Positions 8,301 through 16,614 of a stretch of 64,000 bases of DNA are shown one piece after another. The stretch spans positions 1,612,001-1,676,000 of the forward strand of contig NZ_OY782507.1 in the NCBI RefSeq assembly GCF_963677725.1. The letters are read 5' to 3'. The translations under genes and the position numbers were made by a program. The notes under the pieces are model-generated. The model did not search any database and had not been told where the DNA came from. It saw only the letters and a list, made by a program, of their open reading frames with translations. This DNA is from an uncultured Cohaesibacter sp. (GTDB lineage Bacteria; Pseudomonadota; Alphaproteobacteria; Rhizobiales; Cohaesibacteraceae). Position 1 is the first letter of the stretch. Each line of letters opens with the position of its first letter.

Positions 8301-9642
8301 CCTCGAAGATGCAGGCGGCATGGAAGGTCTCTTCTCGGGTCGCCCGGGGGATTGGCTGACCAAAACCAATGGCCGCACCACCCTGAGAGGCTCTAGCAAA
8401 CAGCCTTTGTCTGTATTGGCGACCATTTCGTCGATCAATTGGGGTGACAAGCCCGCCGCGCTTCTTTGCTTTGAAGAAACACCGGACCAGCCACAGGCAA
8501 TGGGGATTTCGGAAGAAGACGAGAAGATTGCCGAGCTGGAAGCCATTCTCGACACGGCCACTGATGGCGTCATGGTGCTGGATGGACAAGGGCATGTCTT
8601 GCGGATGAATCACAGTGCCGAGGCCCTGTTCGAAGTGGATCGCCATGAAGTGGCTGGCAACAGTTTCCTTGAACTGCTGGCAGAGGAAAGCCACAAAACG
8701 GCGCTTGATTATCTCGGCAATCTGCGCAGCAATGGCCTTGCAAGCGTATTGAATGATGGCCGGGACGTGATTGGCGTGGTTGCGTCCGGGGGGCTGATCC
8801 CACTGCATATGACCATGGGACGGGTGAATATTCCCGGAACGGAACGCTTCTGCGCTGTGCTGCGCGACAATGCCCAACACAAGCGCTCGGAAGAGGAATT
8901 GCTGACGGGTAAAATCATTGCGGAAAATGCCAACCAGCAGAAATCGACCTTTCTGGCGAAAATCAGCCATGAAATCCGCACGCCGCTCAACGCCATCCTT
9001 GGCTTTGCCGAGGTCATGATCGAAGAGCGCTTCGGCCCTGTCGGGAGTGAGCGCTACAAGGATTATCTCAAGGATATCAAGACATCCGGCAACCATATCA
9101 TGAGCCTGATCAATGACCTTCTGGACCTGTCCAAGGTTGAAGCGGGCAAGATGGATATGCAGTTTGAATCGACCGACCTCAATCGGCTTGTGTCCGAAAC
9201 GGTCAGCCTGATGCAACAGCAGGCCAACGGTCAACATATCATCATTCGAACCTCGCTGGCCTCCCAACTGCCCGAGATTGCTGCGGACCGTCGGTCCCTG
9301 CGCCAGATCGTGCTCAATCTGTTGTCGAATGCGGTGAAATTCACCCCTGCGGGAGGTCAGGTCATCCTGTCTACCGTGCATGAAGACAATGGTGATGTGG
9401 CGCTGCGTATCCGCGACACAGGCATCGGGATGAGCGAGACGGATCTTGAGACCGCGCTGGAACCGTTTCGGCAGGTCTCTGCCGTGCGGGATTCAGGTCA
9501 GGGAACGGGTCTTGGTCTTCCTTTGACCAAGGCGTTGGTGGAGGCCAATCGTGCCCGCCTGAGCCTCAAGAGCAAGCCGAGTGAAGGCACGCTGGTTGAA
9601 ATCACTTTCCCCGAAGATCGCGTGGTGGAGCCTCAGGACTGA
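5365..9642 (+). CDS. Large PAS-domain sensor histidine kinase, PdhS/DivJ-like
   Basis: 1425 residues. The C-terminal kinase core begins at about residue 1195: KISHEIRTPLNAILGFAEVM with the phospho-accepting His at 1202, followed by IEERFGPVGSERYKDYLKDI, a motif typical of the PdhS/DivJ/PleC kinases that phosphorylate the cell-cycle regulator DivK. The ATPase domain follows with NLLSNAVKFTPAGG, DTGIGMS and GTGLGLPL. A PAS domain (ILDTATDGVMVLDGQGHVLR) lies at about 1057-1170 and further PAS-like segments near residues 20-110 and 380-470. Residues of roughly 560-930 are a very acidic, Asp/Glu/Ser-rich linker. No membrane spans are evident, so it is probably cytosolic. Length exceeds the roughly 1000 residues of Brucella PdhS. 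ATG 5395 is an alternative start. Exact orthology is not settled. Confidence 0.8.
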   Translation: MNFSRPASLAMPYLTLTAHPTIGAVLLDSRPAWVWNGEGNRVLWANAAGLAFFGETSMDAMLDRSFGDVHPARRHLARLARNARANAPMLDRLRFFLGTEAVTCSCLCKRLEVEGEAVLLVIAMDHPAFGTDEIERTQALLDALAAERDIAAVCLDDTLTPIAKSHDTSEANSETSPEAKVGALDTLLADPDSLKDLATGADTPLRLVSKQLGEEETSPVAALVRIGEGEHTRYLLVHYPSQSEADRLSENRALFMAELGDSSEAEEDEAAIEQGADIFASTFGMRDVAQSMDHLTAELKKADKVRDSDLSPFHADGTSDIPVAPDIEVKRSNIYTLHSNKDGANTNERPKTPLTNAGTANLADALDKGGIYHFVWESDEVDRFSYVSNDLAKAVGPAHAAIIGKTWSELADALQMDPDGKVARAFESRDTWVGLMVQWPVAGTSLSVEVELTGLPIFGRYHGFKGFRGFGMCNTRHKQASKGSGEDMQSVTNRPHSDTTLPQFHDNKEIMSDELLRAVNDAVAAAESLISPDVGLGRKAQSPHSDSNGDRTMSDDQFEIGGNESNQTLTGFGTAQFFASSTGDDTDKGGSSSSSNTQNGNGEDPYHRVRDLLTESAHGVKTFDPKSNPPSCDSTDDSQELSEGEMDAFDEIAAALSGSDFDRNLPEEEIDEDYEDFDDPVALIDDDDDGNGELPSVSQTVSQDAEKPTSQDIDQARLHQALQTRSRGDATLKSATSSAFREIFEMDPAFRHMRKRLAQASNKPQAETGEQSEQAREHQKLLEAVQALADGEDLHAKKSAQEFTDKDDAAMTEDLSQASVSEKPDQHENVSDLADLPDSDASDADQPDTELVALDLPEATPEEQEMELSELALLDGVTEDDAREPLTEDDPLSQADDASGQEVLEDDGVTAASPALAVATAAGVAAISGTKLWDRTDGSSPLITLLNKLPVAMIVSAENSILFASRKALALLGFESDKALEDAGGMEGLFSGRPGDWLTKTNGRTTLRGSSKQPLSVLATISSINWGDKPAALLCFEETPDQPQAMGISEEDEKIAELEAILDTATDGVMVLDGQGHVLRMNHSAEALFEVDRHEVAGNSFLELLAEESHKTALDYLGNLRSNGLASVLNDGRDVIGVVASGGLIPLHMTMGRVNIPGTERFCAVLRDNAQHKRSEEELLTGKIIAENANQQKSTFLAKISHEIRTPLNAILGFAEVMIEERFGPVGSERYKDYLKDIKTSGNHIMSLINDLLDLSKVEAGKMDMQFESTDLNRLVSETVSLMQQQANGQHIIIRTSLASQLPEIAADRRSLRQIVLNLLSNAVKFTPAGGQVILSTVHEDNGDVALRIRDTGIGMSETDLETALEPFRQVSAVRDSGQGTGLGLPLTKALVEANRARLSLKSKPSEGTLVEITFPEDRVVEPQD

Positions 9643-9647
9643 GGCTC
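9628..9647 (+). terminator. Hairpin over the kinase stop codon
   Basis: GAGCCTCA (9628-9635) and TGAGGCTC (9640-9647) form a perfect 8-bp stem with a GGAC loop; the stop TGA (9640-9642) lies in the stem. No T tract follows, so this may protect the transcript end rather than terminate. It lies in the 39-base gap between convergent genes. Confidence 0.35.
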
Positions 9648-9681
9648 CCTCTCCTCCCAATATTGGAACAAAATGCCCTGC

Positions 9682-11082
9682 CTAGGCCCATGCCTTGAGC
9701 AGCCTTTTGCATGCTTGGGTCAAATCGGCTCTGTCACGGGGAGAGGTGACACACAGGCGTATGCCGTCAGATTGCATGCGCCCCGCGCAGAAGGTAGAGG
9801 CCGGGACCACCTCAACCCCGGCAGCGCGGGCTTTGGCGGTGGCCTGATCTCCGTTCAACCCGGCAAAGGGACTGTCCTTACCTGCCCCGATCCAGAGGTG
9901 GGGGGCAGCGGGCTTGCGCCCCAGAGGCGGCAGGCCAAGTTTGCGCCTAGTAAGGCTTTGCCGTGCCTTGGCTTCCTGCCGCTGCCAGTCCATATGGCGA
10001 TCGATTTCGCCGCTTTCGATCCAATGACAGCAAAGCTCCAGCATGATCGGGGCCGACATCCAGCTGGTGACATGGACCAGTTCGTCAATGGCGAAATTCT
10101 GCTCCGGCAAGCGGGCCTCATTGCCATCAAGCATCGGGATGACGAAACCAAAACGCGGTCCCGGAGCGACCAGTTTTGACAGACCACCAACCAGAATGGC
10201 GCGTCCTGCCAGATGCAGGCTCAAGGGTGGTTCCTTGGTAAAGCCGCCATAGACGTCTTCCTCAATTACCAAGAGGTCGAGTTTTTCCGCTAAGGCCACA
10301 ATGGCTGCGCGACGCTCGGCATCCATGGTCGCGCCGGTTGGATTTTGCAAGATCGGACTGATGACAAGGGTTCGCGATCCACTGGCCCGCGCCGCCCGGT
10401 CAAGATCTGCGGGCAGGATGCCCTTTTCATCCATTGCCACAGATACCAGACGCAAGCCCATCTGGCGGGCTGCGATCTTCATGCCGGGGAAGGTCAATTC
10501 CTCAACAAGAACCGGAAGATCCGGCTTGGCAATCCATTGCAGAGCAGCAAAGAGCGCGGCTTGAGCCCCGGCACAGGGGAACATGTCTCTCTGGCGAGGG
10601 TGAAAGCCCCGTGGTTGGTAAAAGTGGGCGATGGCGCTTCGGCATCTTTGCATCAACTCAGGGGTCGGATAGTCCATGATGTCGGAGAGATTGTCCCGCG
10701 CCAGCAAGGAGGCAAAGCTCTGGCGCAAGTCTTCGTCGGAAAAGGCCTGTGCCGGGACGATGGTCGACAAATCGATCGTGTCGCGATTGCCGCCTTTGTT
10801 GATGGCATAGAGCTGGACGGCATCATTGCCCGGCAGGACATAGGTGCCGCGCCCGACCTCGCCGGTGATCAATCGCAGGCGGGTTGCTTCGCGGAAGGCT
10901 TCGGTGACGGTTGAAAGATTGACCTGCAAGGACCAGGCAAGGTCACGCTGGGTTGGCAGACGGGTGCCCGGAGGCAAGGCTCCGCTCTGGATGTCGCGCT
11001 GCATGGCGGCAACGATGGCGCGATATTTCGGTCCCGCGAACTCACCCAGATCCGGGCACCAATTGGCCTGATTGTCTTTCAT
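9682..11082 (-). CDS. MocR-type regulator: GntR helix-turn-helix fused to an aminotransferase domain
   Basis: 466 residues. Residues 10-80 are a GntR winged helix (KYRAIVAAMQRDIQSGALPP, GTRLPTQRDLA, VNLSTVTEAFREA). The rest is a fold-type I aminotransferase domain with NPTGATMD, VIEEDVYGGF and the PLP lysine in GGLSKLVAPGPRFGF. Such proteins use PLP as a sensor and usually control a divergently transcribed amino-acid or vitamin B6 gene. Here the divergent neighbour is a PLP-dependent dehydratase, 175 bases away, with three evenly spaced repeats in between, so it most likely regulates that gene and itself. It is not clearly PdxR, as no pdxST genes are present. Confidence 0.9.
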   Translation of the reverse strand: MKDNQANWCPDLGEFAGPKYRAIVAAMQRDIQSGALPPGTRLPTQRDLAWSLQVNLSTVTEAFREATRLRLITGEVGRGTYVLPGNDAVQLYAINKGGNRDTIDLSTIVPAQAFSDEDLRQSFASLLARDNLSDIMDYPTPELMQRCRSAIAHFYQPRGFHPRQRDMFPCAGAQAALFAALQWIAKPDLPVLVEELTFPGMKIAARQMGLRLVSVAMDEKGILPADLDRAARASGSRTLVISPILQNPTGATMDAERRAAIVALAEKLDLLVIEEDVYGGFTKEPPLSLHLAGRAILVGGLSKLVAPGPRFGFVIPMLDGNEARLPEQNFAIDELVHVTSWMSAPIMLELCCHWIESGEIDRHMDWQRQEAKARQSLTRRKLGLPPLGRKPAAPHLWIGAGKDSPFAGLNGDQATAKARAAGVEVVPASTFCAGRMQSDGIRLCVTSPRDRADLTQACKRLLKAWA

Positions 11083-11164
11083 ACCTGACCCTGCCTTATG
11101 TTTGCATTGCCGTGGCTTTCAATGCTTTGGCCAAACTTCAGACTGTCGTCGAAACATCTCAAGT

Positions 11165-11223
11165 TTGTATGGCATACAATAATCATTGCCTCCCATACAA
11201 TATATCAGTTGTCCCATACAATA
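11165..11223. promoter_or_regulatory. MocR operator array: three CATACAATA repeats at 21-bp spacing plus a palindrome
   Basis: CATACAATA occurs at 11173-11181, 11194-11202 and 11215-11223, exactly 21 bases apart. The first copy also forms a perfect palindrome TTGTATG-G-CATACAA (11165-11179). Direct and inverted repeats at helical spacing in the divergent region are typical of MocR/PdxR operators. Downstream edge is 35 bases before the dehydratase start. Confidence 0.75.
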
Positions 11224-11257
11224 TCCTTTGTCATGCTTTTTGCAAGAGGGATGGATC

Positions 11258-12292
11258 ATGGATGCGATGAGAAGCCACCAACAGGATCCGTCCGAGGCAA
11301 AGAACCCCAAAAGGACCATCATCATGCTGAGTTGCCGGGATTTTGAGCGCGCCGAGGAACTGGTTTATCGCGCCATGAAGCCAACCCCTTGTTACAATTG
11401 GCCATTACTGGGCGAAGCGCTGGGGGCCAACGTCTGGATGAAGCATGAGAACCACACCCCGACCGGTGCCTTCAAGGTGCGCGGCGGGCTGGTTTATGCC
11501 AACCGCTACAAGGCCCGCTTCCCTGAAGCCGAAGGGTTGATTTCAGCCACCCGTGGCAATCACGGCCAAAGCCTAGCCTTTGCTGCGCGCGTTGAAGGAC
11601 TGCACGCGTCCATCGTGGTGCCACACGGCAATTCGGCGGAAAAGAACGCGGCGATGAAGAGCTTTGGCGCAACGCTGATAGAAGAAGGGGATGATTTCGA
11701 TCTCGCCTGCGGCTTTGCGTTTCAGGAAGCCGAGCGGGCCGGGCTGCATATGGTGCCCTCCTTCCACGAGGATCTGGTGGCGGGTGTTGGCACCTATGCC
11801 TATGAAATGATGCGGCAAAATGCCGATTTTGATACGATCTATGTGCCGATTGGCAAGGGGTCGGGCATTTGCGGCATGATCGAGGCGCGCAACGCGCTCA
11901 ATCTGAAAACCAAGATTGTCGGTGTGGTGTCGGATCGTGCCGATGGCTATGCCCGGTCCTTTGAGAGCGGCAGCCTGAGCGAAGCAGACCGCAGCGATAC
12001 CTTCGCGGACGGTATGGCGGTGCGCTGCCCGGATAAAGACGCCCTTGAGATCGTCATGAAGGGGGCAGAGCGGATTGTTCGGGTCGATGATGACACCATC
12101 GCCGATGCGATCCGGTTGATCTTCCGTGCCACCCACAATCTGGCAGAAGGGGCCGGAGCGGCCTCTCTGGCGGCTTTGATGGTGGAGAGAGACAAGATGG
12201 CCGGCAAGAAGGTCGGTGTTGTCCTATCCGGGCAGAATATCGATTCTGACTGGATGGCCGAGGTGCTGACTGGCCATACGCCGACTGTTTGA
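11258..12292 (+). CDS. Serine/threonine dehydratase-like PLP enzyme
   Basis: 344 residues of the fold-type II PLP family. The PLP lysine lies in TPTGAFKVRGG at about residue 73, followed by the substrate loop SATRGNHGQS. The phosphate-binding loop reads GKGSGICG instead of the usual GGGGL. Such enzymes deaminate hydroxy-amino acids to keto acids; related enzymes act as racemases or on 3-hydroxyaspartate, so the substrate is uncertain. There is no regulatory ACT domain, as in catabolic types. Start chosen at ATG 11258, preceded by AGAGGG; ATG 11324, preceded by AAAAGGA, is an alternative that fits the family's usual N-terminus. It is divergent from, and probably controlled by, the MocR regulator. 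Confidence 0.8.
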   Translation: MDAMRSHQQDPSEAKNPKRTIIMLSCRDFERAEELVYRAMKPTPCYNWPLLGEALGANVWMKHENHTPTGAFKVRGGLVYANRYKARFPEAEGLISATRGNHGQSLAFAARVEGLHASIVVPHGNSAEKNAAMKSFGATLIEEGDDFDLACGFAFQEAERAGLHMVPSFHEDLVAGVGTYAYEMMRQNADFDTIYVPIGKGSGICGMIEARNALNLKTKIVGVVSDRADGYARSFESGSLSEADRSDTFADGMAVRCPDKDALEIVMKGAERIVRVDDDTIADAIRLIFRATHNLAEGAGAASLAALMVERDKMAGKKVGVVLSGQNIDSDWMAEVLTGHTPTV

Positions 12293-12419
12293 CGTTTTGG
12301 CCGTTTAGAGCCAATATTACGAAAAGTTTGCTGACCGGCGCGCAAACCAGCTTTTGATCAGGATGAATGCAGAACCCTGCGCTCCCTATGATCCGACAGG
12401 CCCGGAGAGCAACATGGGG

Positions 12420-12456
12420 AACAGCTTTCGTCCATCCTTGGGCGAAAGCTGTTTTC
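12420..12456 (+). terminator. Rho-independent terminator between convergent genes
   Basis: Stem AACAGCTTTCG / CGAAAGCTGTT with a 12-base loop followed by TTT-C-T-A-TT. It lies 130 bases after the dehydratase and 17 bases beyond the end of the convergent SDR gene, so it may serve both. Confidence 0.7.
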
Positions 12457-12472
12457 TATTCTGATCCCCCTC

Positions 12473-13231
12473 TTAAATGCAGCGACCGCCATCCACCTCC
12501 AGCGCAACGCCGGTGATGAAATTGGCTTCGTCCGACGCCAGATAAAGCGCTGCATTGGCCATATCTTCAGGCGTTGACAGGCGTCCAATGGGGATCGAGT
12601 TTTTGAAAAGATCACGCTTCTGCGGGGTGTCCTCCCCCATGAAAAGATGCAACATTCCCGTCTCTCCTGCCACCGGGCAGAGGGCATTGACGCGAATCTT
12701 GTCTGGAGCCAGCTCGACGGCGAGACTTTTGGTCAGCGAAATGGCTGCCCCCTTCGAACTGTTATAGACTACCAGACCGGGGCGAGGCCGCAGACCGGCG
12801 GTGGAGGCGGTGTTGATGATCACCCCACCCCCTTTTTGTCGCATGATTGGCACCACGCGCCGGGTGGCGAGAAAAATCGCCTTCACATTGACATCATAGA
12901 TGCGATCAAACATGGCCTCATCGACATCCATAAAGGGCATGTTGCGGTGAGTGAAGCCCGCATTGTTGATCAGGATATCCGGCCCGCCTAGGTCTTCAGC
13001 TGCTCTGACCATCCGGTCGACCGCGTCCTTTTGTGCCACATCGACGACCACAGCAACGCCACCGATGTCAGATGCCACATTACGGGCGGCTTCCTCATTG
13101 AGGTCAGCAACGATGACTTTGGCCCCTTCGGCGGCAAAGCGCCGTGCGATGCCTTCACCAAAACCGGACGCCGCGCCCGTGACGATGGCAACCTTGCCTT
13201 CCAGGCGATTTGAGCCATTTTTAGCTGTCAT
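12473..13231 (-). CDS. Short-chain dehydrogenase/reductase (SDR)
   Basis: 252 residues of the classical SDR family. The cofactor motif TGAASGFGEG is at about residue 19, DILINNAG at about 86, and the catalytic Ser and YNSSK near 142-160; it ends with the usual EVDGG. An acidic Asp after the second strand (VIVADLNEEAARN) suggests NAD(H) preference. It oxidises or reduces an alcohol/ketone pair of unknown identity. It lies 25 bases downstream of an aldehyde dehydrogenase on the same strand, so the two probably act in one pathway, alcohol to aldehyde to acid or on related intermediates. Confidence 0.85.
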   Translation of the reverse strand: MTAKNGSNRLEGKVAIVTGAASGFGEGIARRFAAEGAKVIVADLNEEAARNVASDIGGVAVVVDVAQKDAVDRMVRAAEDLGGPDILINNAGFTHRNMPFMDVDEAMFDRIYDVNVKAIFLATRRVVPIMRQKGGGVIINTASTAGLRPRPGLVVYNSSKGAAISLTKSLAVELAPDKIRVNALCPVAGETGMLHLFMGEDTPQKRDLFKNSIPIGRLSTPEDMANAALYLASDEANFITGVALEVDGGRCI

Positions 13232-13256
13232 CTTTCCCCCTCCCCTTGTCCGGCCT

Positions 13257-14741
13257 TTAGCCGTGTTTCATGATGATTGTCTTGAGCGCCGACATGTCCA
13301 ACAGGCTGGCCATGCCTTTCTCGCGGCCATGGCCGGATTTCTTGAAACCACCAAAAGGCAGTTCAACCCCGCCGCCTGCCCCATAGCCATTTATGAAGAT
13401 CTGACCGGCGCGCACGGCCCGTGCCATCCGCATGGACCGGGCAGCATCTCGCGTCCAGACACCGGCAACCAGTCCGAAGGGAGTGCCATTGGCAAGGTCA
13501 ATGGCTTGCTGCTCATCCTGGAACGGAATCATCGAAAGGACCGGGCCGAAAATCTCATCCTGCGCCACAGGATGGCTGTTTGGCACAGGGCCAAACAGGG
13601 TTGGCACCGCATAAAAGCCGCCTTCTGGCGCGTCGGCCGCAACCGAGCCCTTGGCCAACACCGGGATGTCCCGGTCGGCGGCGAGCTGCATGAAGCTTTC
13701 GATGCGTTCGGCTTGTCCCCCTGATATCAGCGGGCCAAGGTCAGCATCCCGGTCGTGACGATCGGCCACCAGAGCGTTAAAGCGGGTGATCAGTTGCTCC
13801 TCAACCGCATCCCACAAGCTTTGATGGACCAGAAGGCGCGATCCGGCAGAACAGGTCTGTCCGGCATTCTGGATGATCGCATTGGTCACCACCGGCATCG
13901 CCTCTTCCAGATCGGCATCTTCAAACAGGATTTGAGGGCTTTTGCCGCCAAGTTCGAGGGTTGTGCCGACATGATTGTCAGCGGCAGCTTTCTGGACCAG
14001 AGTGCCAACCATCGGGGAGCCGGTGAATGTAAGGAAATCGATATCGGGATGGCCCGACAGGGCGCTGCCTGCCTCTTCACCATGGCCGGTGACCACATTC
14101 AGCACACCGGGCGGAATGCCTGCTTCATCGGCCAGTTCAGCCATGCGCAGAATTGACAGACACGCTTCCTCGGCAGGTTTGATGACCAGACAATTGCCCA
14201 TGGCCAGAGCCGCACCGATGACACGGGCGCCAATCTGGGCGGGATAGTTCCATGGCACAATGGAGCCAACCACGCCATGGGGTTCACGCAGAGTGAGTGC
14301 AGTGAAGCCATCCAGCATCGGGATGGTATTGCCCATGATCTTGTCAGCCGCGCCGCCGTAAAACTCGAAATAACGGGCCGCCATTGTGATGTCGATATCA
14401 GCTTGCCGGAGAGGCTTGCCGGTATCCCGGCTTTCAAGGGCGGCGAGTTCCTCATGATGCGTGTCCACCAGAGTGGCGAGGCGGGAGAGGCAGCGCCCCC
14501 GCTGCGTTGCGGTCATGCCGCGCCATATCCGCCCCTCAAAGGCCTTGCGGGCAGCGGCGACTGCGGCATCGATGTCCGGTTTGGTGGAGCGGGCAATCTG
14601 GCAGAAGACTTTGCCATCGGAAGGACAGATAAGGTCCAGCACCTTGCCACTGACAGCAGGGGCGGCCTCTCCGTCAATCAGGTTGGACCAGACCTTGCCC
14701 TGGGCAATGGTGCAGGCCCTTTGTGCGAGTGACTCTGTCAT
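13257..14741 (-). CDS. NAD(P)-dependent aldehyde dehydrogenase
   Basis: 494 residues, normal for the family. Present are VVGSIVPWNYPAQIG, the nucleotide-loop TFTGSPMVGT, the general base in TLELGGKSPQ, the catalytic Cys in NAGQTCSAGSR and EIFGPVLS near the end. It oxidises an aldehyde to the acid; the best resemblance is to betaine-aldehyde/aminoaldehyde-type enzymes, but substrate cannot be read from sequence alone. Start at 14739-14741 is preceded by GGAGGGG, a strong ribosome site; a start five codons earlier is less likely. It probably forms an operon with the SDR gene. Confidence 0.85.
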   Translation of the reverse strand: MTESLAQRACTIAQGKVWSNLIDGEAAPAVSGKVLDLICPSDGKVFCQIARSTKPDIDAAVAAARKAFEGRIWRGMTATQRGRCLSRLATLVDTHHEELAALESRDTGKPLRQADIDITMAARYFEFYGGAADKIMGNTIPMLDGFTALTLREPHGVVGSIVPWNYPAQIGARVIGAALAMGNCLVIKPAEEACLSILRMAELADEAGIPPGVLNVVTGHGEEAGSALSGHPDIDFLTFTGSPMVGTLVQKAAADNHVGTTLELGGKSPQILFEDADLEEAMPVVTNAIIQNAGQTCSAGSRLLVHQSLWDAVEEQLITRFNALVADRHDRDADLGPLISGGQAERIESFMQLAADRDIPVLAKGSVAADAPEGGFYAVPTLFGPVPNSHPVAQDEIFGPVLSMIPFQDEQQAIDLANGTPFGLVAGVWTRDAARSMRMARAVRAGQIFINGYGAGGGVELPFGGFKKSGHGREKGMASLLDMSALKTIIMKHG

Positions 14742-14834
14742 TTCCCCTCCTTGCATATCAGACAGTTTGGGCAGAGTGTGCGCCGAGACAGGGCCGAGGG
14801 CAAGAGAGACTTTTCAATGCTTTCTCTGGTTTTG

Positions 14835-15452
14835 TCAGAAAAACAGTTCTGGCTCGGCGAGCATCAAATGCTGGATCAGCAGGATGGTCTTGGCATCGCG
14901 CAAGTGACCTTGCAATGCGGCTTCGCCAAGCTCGTCAAGGGCGATTTCCTCGACGATGATATCCTCGCCTTCATGCTCCAGCCCCCCGCCTTCGTGCAAG
15001 CGGTCATCGAGCGTATAACTGGCAAGAAAGGCATCAATGGTCTCGGTCAAGGTGCCCGGTGACGCATAATATCGGGTAACATGGTCCAGATCCCGGATGG
15101 CAAAGCCCAATTCCTCTTCGGCTTCGCGCAGAGCGGCCTGTTGTGGATTTTCGCCTGGATCGATTAGACCGGCGGCGACCTCCAGCAGCATCGGGTCTTT
15201 CTCGCCATTGGCCAGAGCGCCGATCCGTAATTGACGCACCATCAAGGCCACCCGGCGGGCGCGATCAACCGGCAGGACCGCAATGGCACTGCCATGGTCA
15301 TGAATTTCGCGCGTTACATGATGAACGACGCCGGATTGATCCGTATAGCGCACCTTGCATTTGGAAAGGGTGACAAACCCTTGATACTGAATTTCGCTGT
15401 CGGTGATGGCAGGATCGGCGTGATCCTTGCGCGGCAGGAACCGGTCGGGCAT
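14835..15452 (-). CDS. Nudix hydrolase, ADP-ribose/sugar-nucleotide pyrophosphatase type
   Basis: About 205 residues. The Nudix box is intact: G-LIDPG-E-NPQQAAL followed by REAEEELGF. An upstream segment IAVLPVDRARRVALMVRQLR and the motif RYYASPGTLTETIDAF are typical of the ADP-ribose and GDP-mannose pyrophosphatase branch (NudF/NudK), which split nucleoside diphosphate sugars. ATG at 15450-15452 is taken as start; a GTG 18 codons upstream (15506) is possible. It follows the BKACE-like gene on the same strand and may be cotranscribed with it. Confidence 0.85.
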   Translation of the reverse strand: MPDRFLPRKDHADPAITDSEIQYQGFVTLSKCKVRYTDQSGVVHHVTREIHDHGSAIAVLPVDRARRVALMVRQLRIGALANGEKDPMLLEVAAGLIDPGENPQQAALREAEEELGFAIRDLDHVTRYYASPGTLTETIDAFLASYTLDDRLHEGGGLEHEGEDIIVEEIALDELGEAALQGHLRDAKTILLIQHLMLAEPELFF

Positions 15453-15518
15453 GACTGTCTGTCTTTCTGTTGCATCATTTGCCAGCCAGCCGCCTCTTGG
15501 GGGCACGCCAAGGTCCGG

Positions 15519-16382
15519 TCAGCGCGGCCCGAACAACAGGGTTCGAGCCTCAAAGCCGGAAGCAAAGGTGCGGCCAAGCAGGTTGGCGACTTGTTGCACC
15601 GGACTTACCTGATCTTGCGGCCCGTTGAAAGCCTCTCCTTGATCAGAGCGGTCATTATAGGCAGGCCCGACAACCATATGCCCTCCCATGGAGAGCGCTG
15701 CAGTCTGGGCAGTCAGTTCCGATGGTCCGAAGGCAGCCGCCGACCAGGCTACCTTACTGGTGAGGTAAAGCTTGTCGAGCATGGTCAGAAAAGGGCGCAA
15801 ATCATTTGCGTTGCTCGATGGTTGTTCGCCATCCTTTCCAAGGATGAACACCAAAGCCCGACAACTGTCCGGAATGATGCCATATTGTCGGAAGGCATAG
15901 AACCATTCAATGTCGCTGGGCTGACTGAGGGCGAGTTGCACGCCTGTGCCATGGTCATTGCAGAGGTCAAGCAGCGCGCGGGCACGCTCTTCATCCGCCT
16001 CATCCCCGTCTCGTGGCAGGATCTGGTCAAGACGGAGTTGGAGTGCATCAAGATTGCCCGCCGCCAAAAGTTGCTCGACGGTCGCGAGGTCAATGCCGGT
16101 TGCCGGATTGATATCCAGCTCCAACTGCAAAGCGGTTCCACCATCCAAGCTTTTTTTGAGAGCGGAGACCACTGGTAGTACAGTGTTCAAATCACAGGTT
16201 GTCAGTCCCTTGCTGTCCCGTACCGAGAAAGAAAAGAGCGATGCACCGGCTTCCTTGGCCAGACAGGCACTGGAAACGAGTTCGTCGGGTTTGATGGGAA
16301 GGGAGAGGCAATCCCGCTTGGAGCGATAAACCCCGTTGGCTGCATAGGTCAGAGCAATGGGCTTGGGCATACCAAAAAACAT
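15519..16382 (-). CDS. BKACE-family (DUF849) homologue lacking the zinc-binding HxH motif
   Basis: 287 residues resembling beta-keto acid cleavage enzymes such as 3-keto-5-aminohexanoate cleavage protein: N-terminal strand, then KPDELVSSACLAKEAGASLF, and late in the protein VAWSAAAFGPSELTAQTAAL where the family has its aldolase-like strand. In active members the segment after GAS reads HxHVRD, and both histidines bind the catalytic zinc. Here it reads SFSVRD with serines at residues 51 and 53. Classical metal-dependent chemistry is therefore unlikely; it may be a pseudoenzyme or a diverged enzyme. ATG 16370 is an alternative start. Divergent from an RpiR regulator. Confidence 0.65.
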   Translation of the reverse strand: MFFGMPKPIALTYAANGVYRSKRDCLSLPIKPDELVSSACLAKEAGASLFSFSVRDSKGLTTCDLNTVLPVVSALKKSLDGGTALQLELDINPATGIDLATVEQLLAAGNLDALQLRLDQILPRDGDEADEERARALLDLCNDHGTGVQLALSQPSDIEWFYAFRQYGIIPDSCRALVFILGKDGEQPSSNANDLRPFLTMLDKLYLTSKVAWSAAAFGPSELTAQTAALSMGGHMVVGPAYNDRSDQGEAFNGPQDQVSPVQQVANLLGRTFASGFEARTLLFGPR

Positions 16383-16443
16383 ATTGTTTCAACGCTATAG
16401 GCAGTGGTAACTGGAATTATTTCAATTTGTGAATTCAATCCTA

Positions 16444-16464
16444 TTCATTTTGAACGGGAATGAA
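16444..16464. promoter_or_regulatory. Inverted repeat in the BKACE/RpiR divergent region
   Basis: TTCAT (16444-16448) and ATGAA (16460-16464) flank an 11-base centre, in an AT-rich 232-base divergent promoter region that also has GAATTC-containing near-repeats. It could be the RpiR operator; short arms, so low confidence. Confidence 0.25.
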
Positions 16465-16614
16465 ACGCGAATCTTTCCGCGCGACACCATGTCGTTGCGC
16501 TGCTGTTGATTTTTCCCCATTTTACGCCTTCTTGCGCCACACTTTGCCAAATGCAGCCAACTTTTGTATGAAGGAGCCAAGAGACGCTGGCGCCTCTCGT
16601 GGTCAAAGCGCCAC

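Noticed and set aside
8146-9381. A 411-codon minus-strand frame inside the kinase gene
   Set aside because: Antisense to the conserved HisKA and ATPase domains; no recognisable protein.
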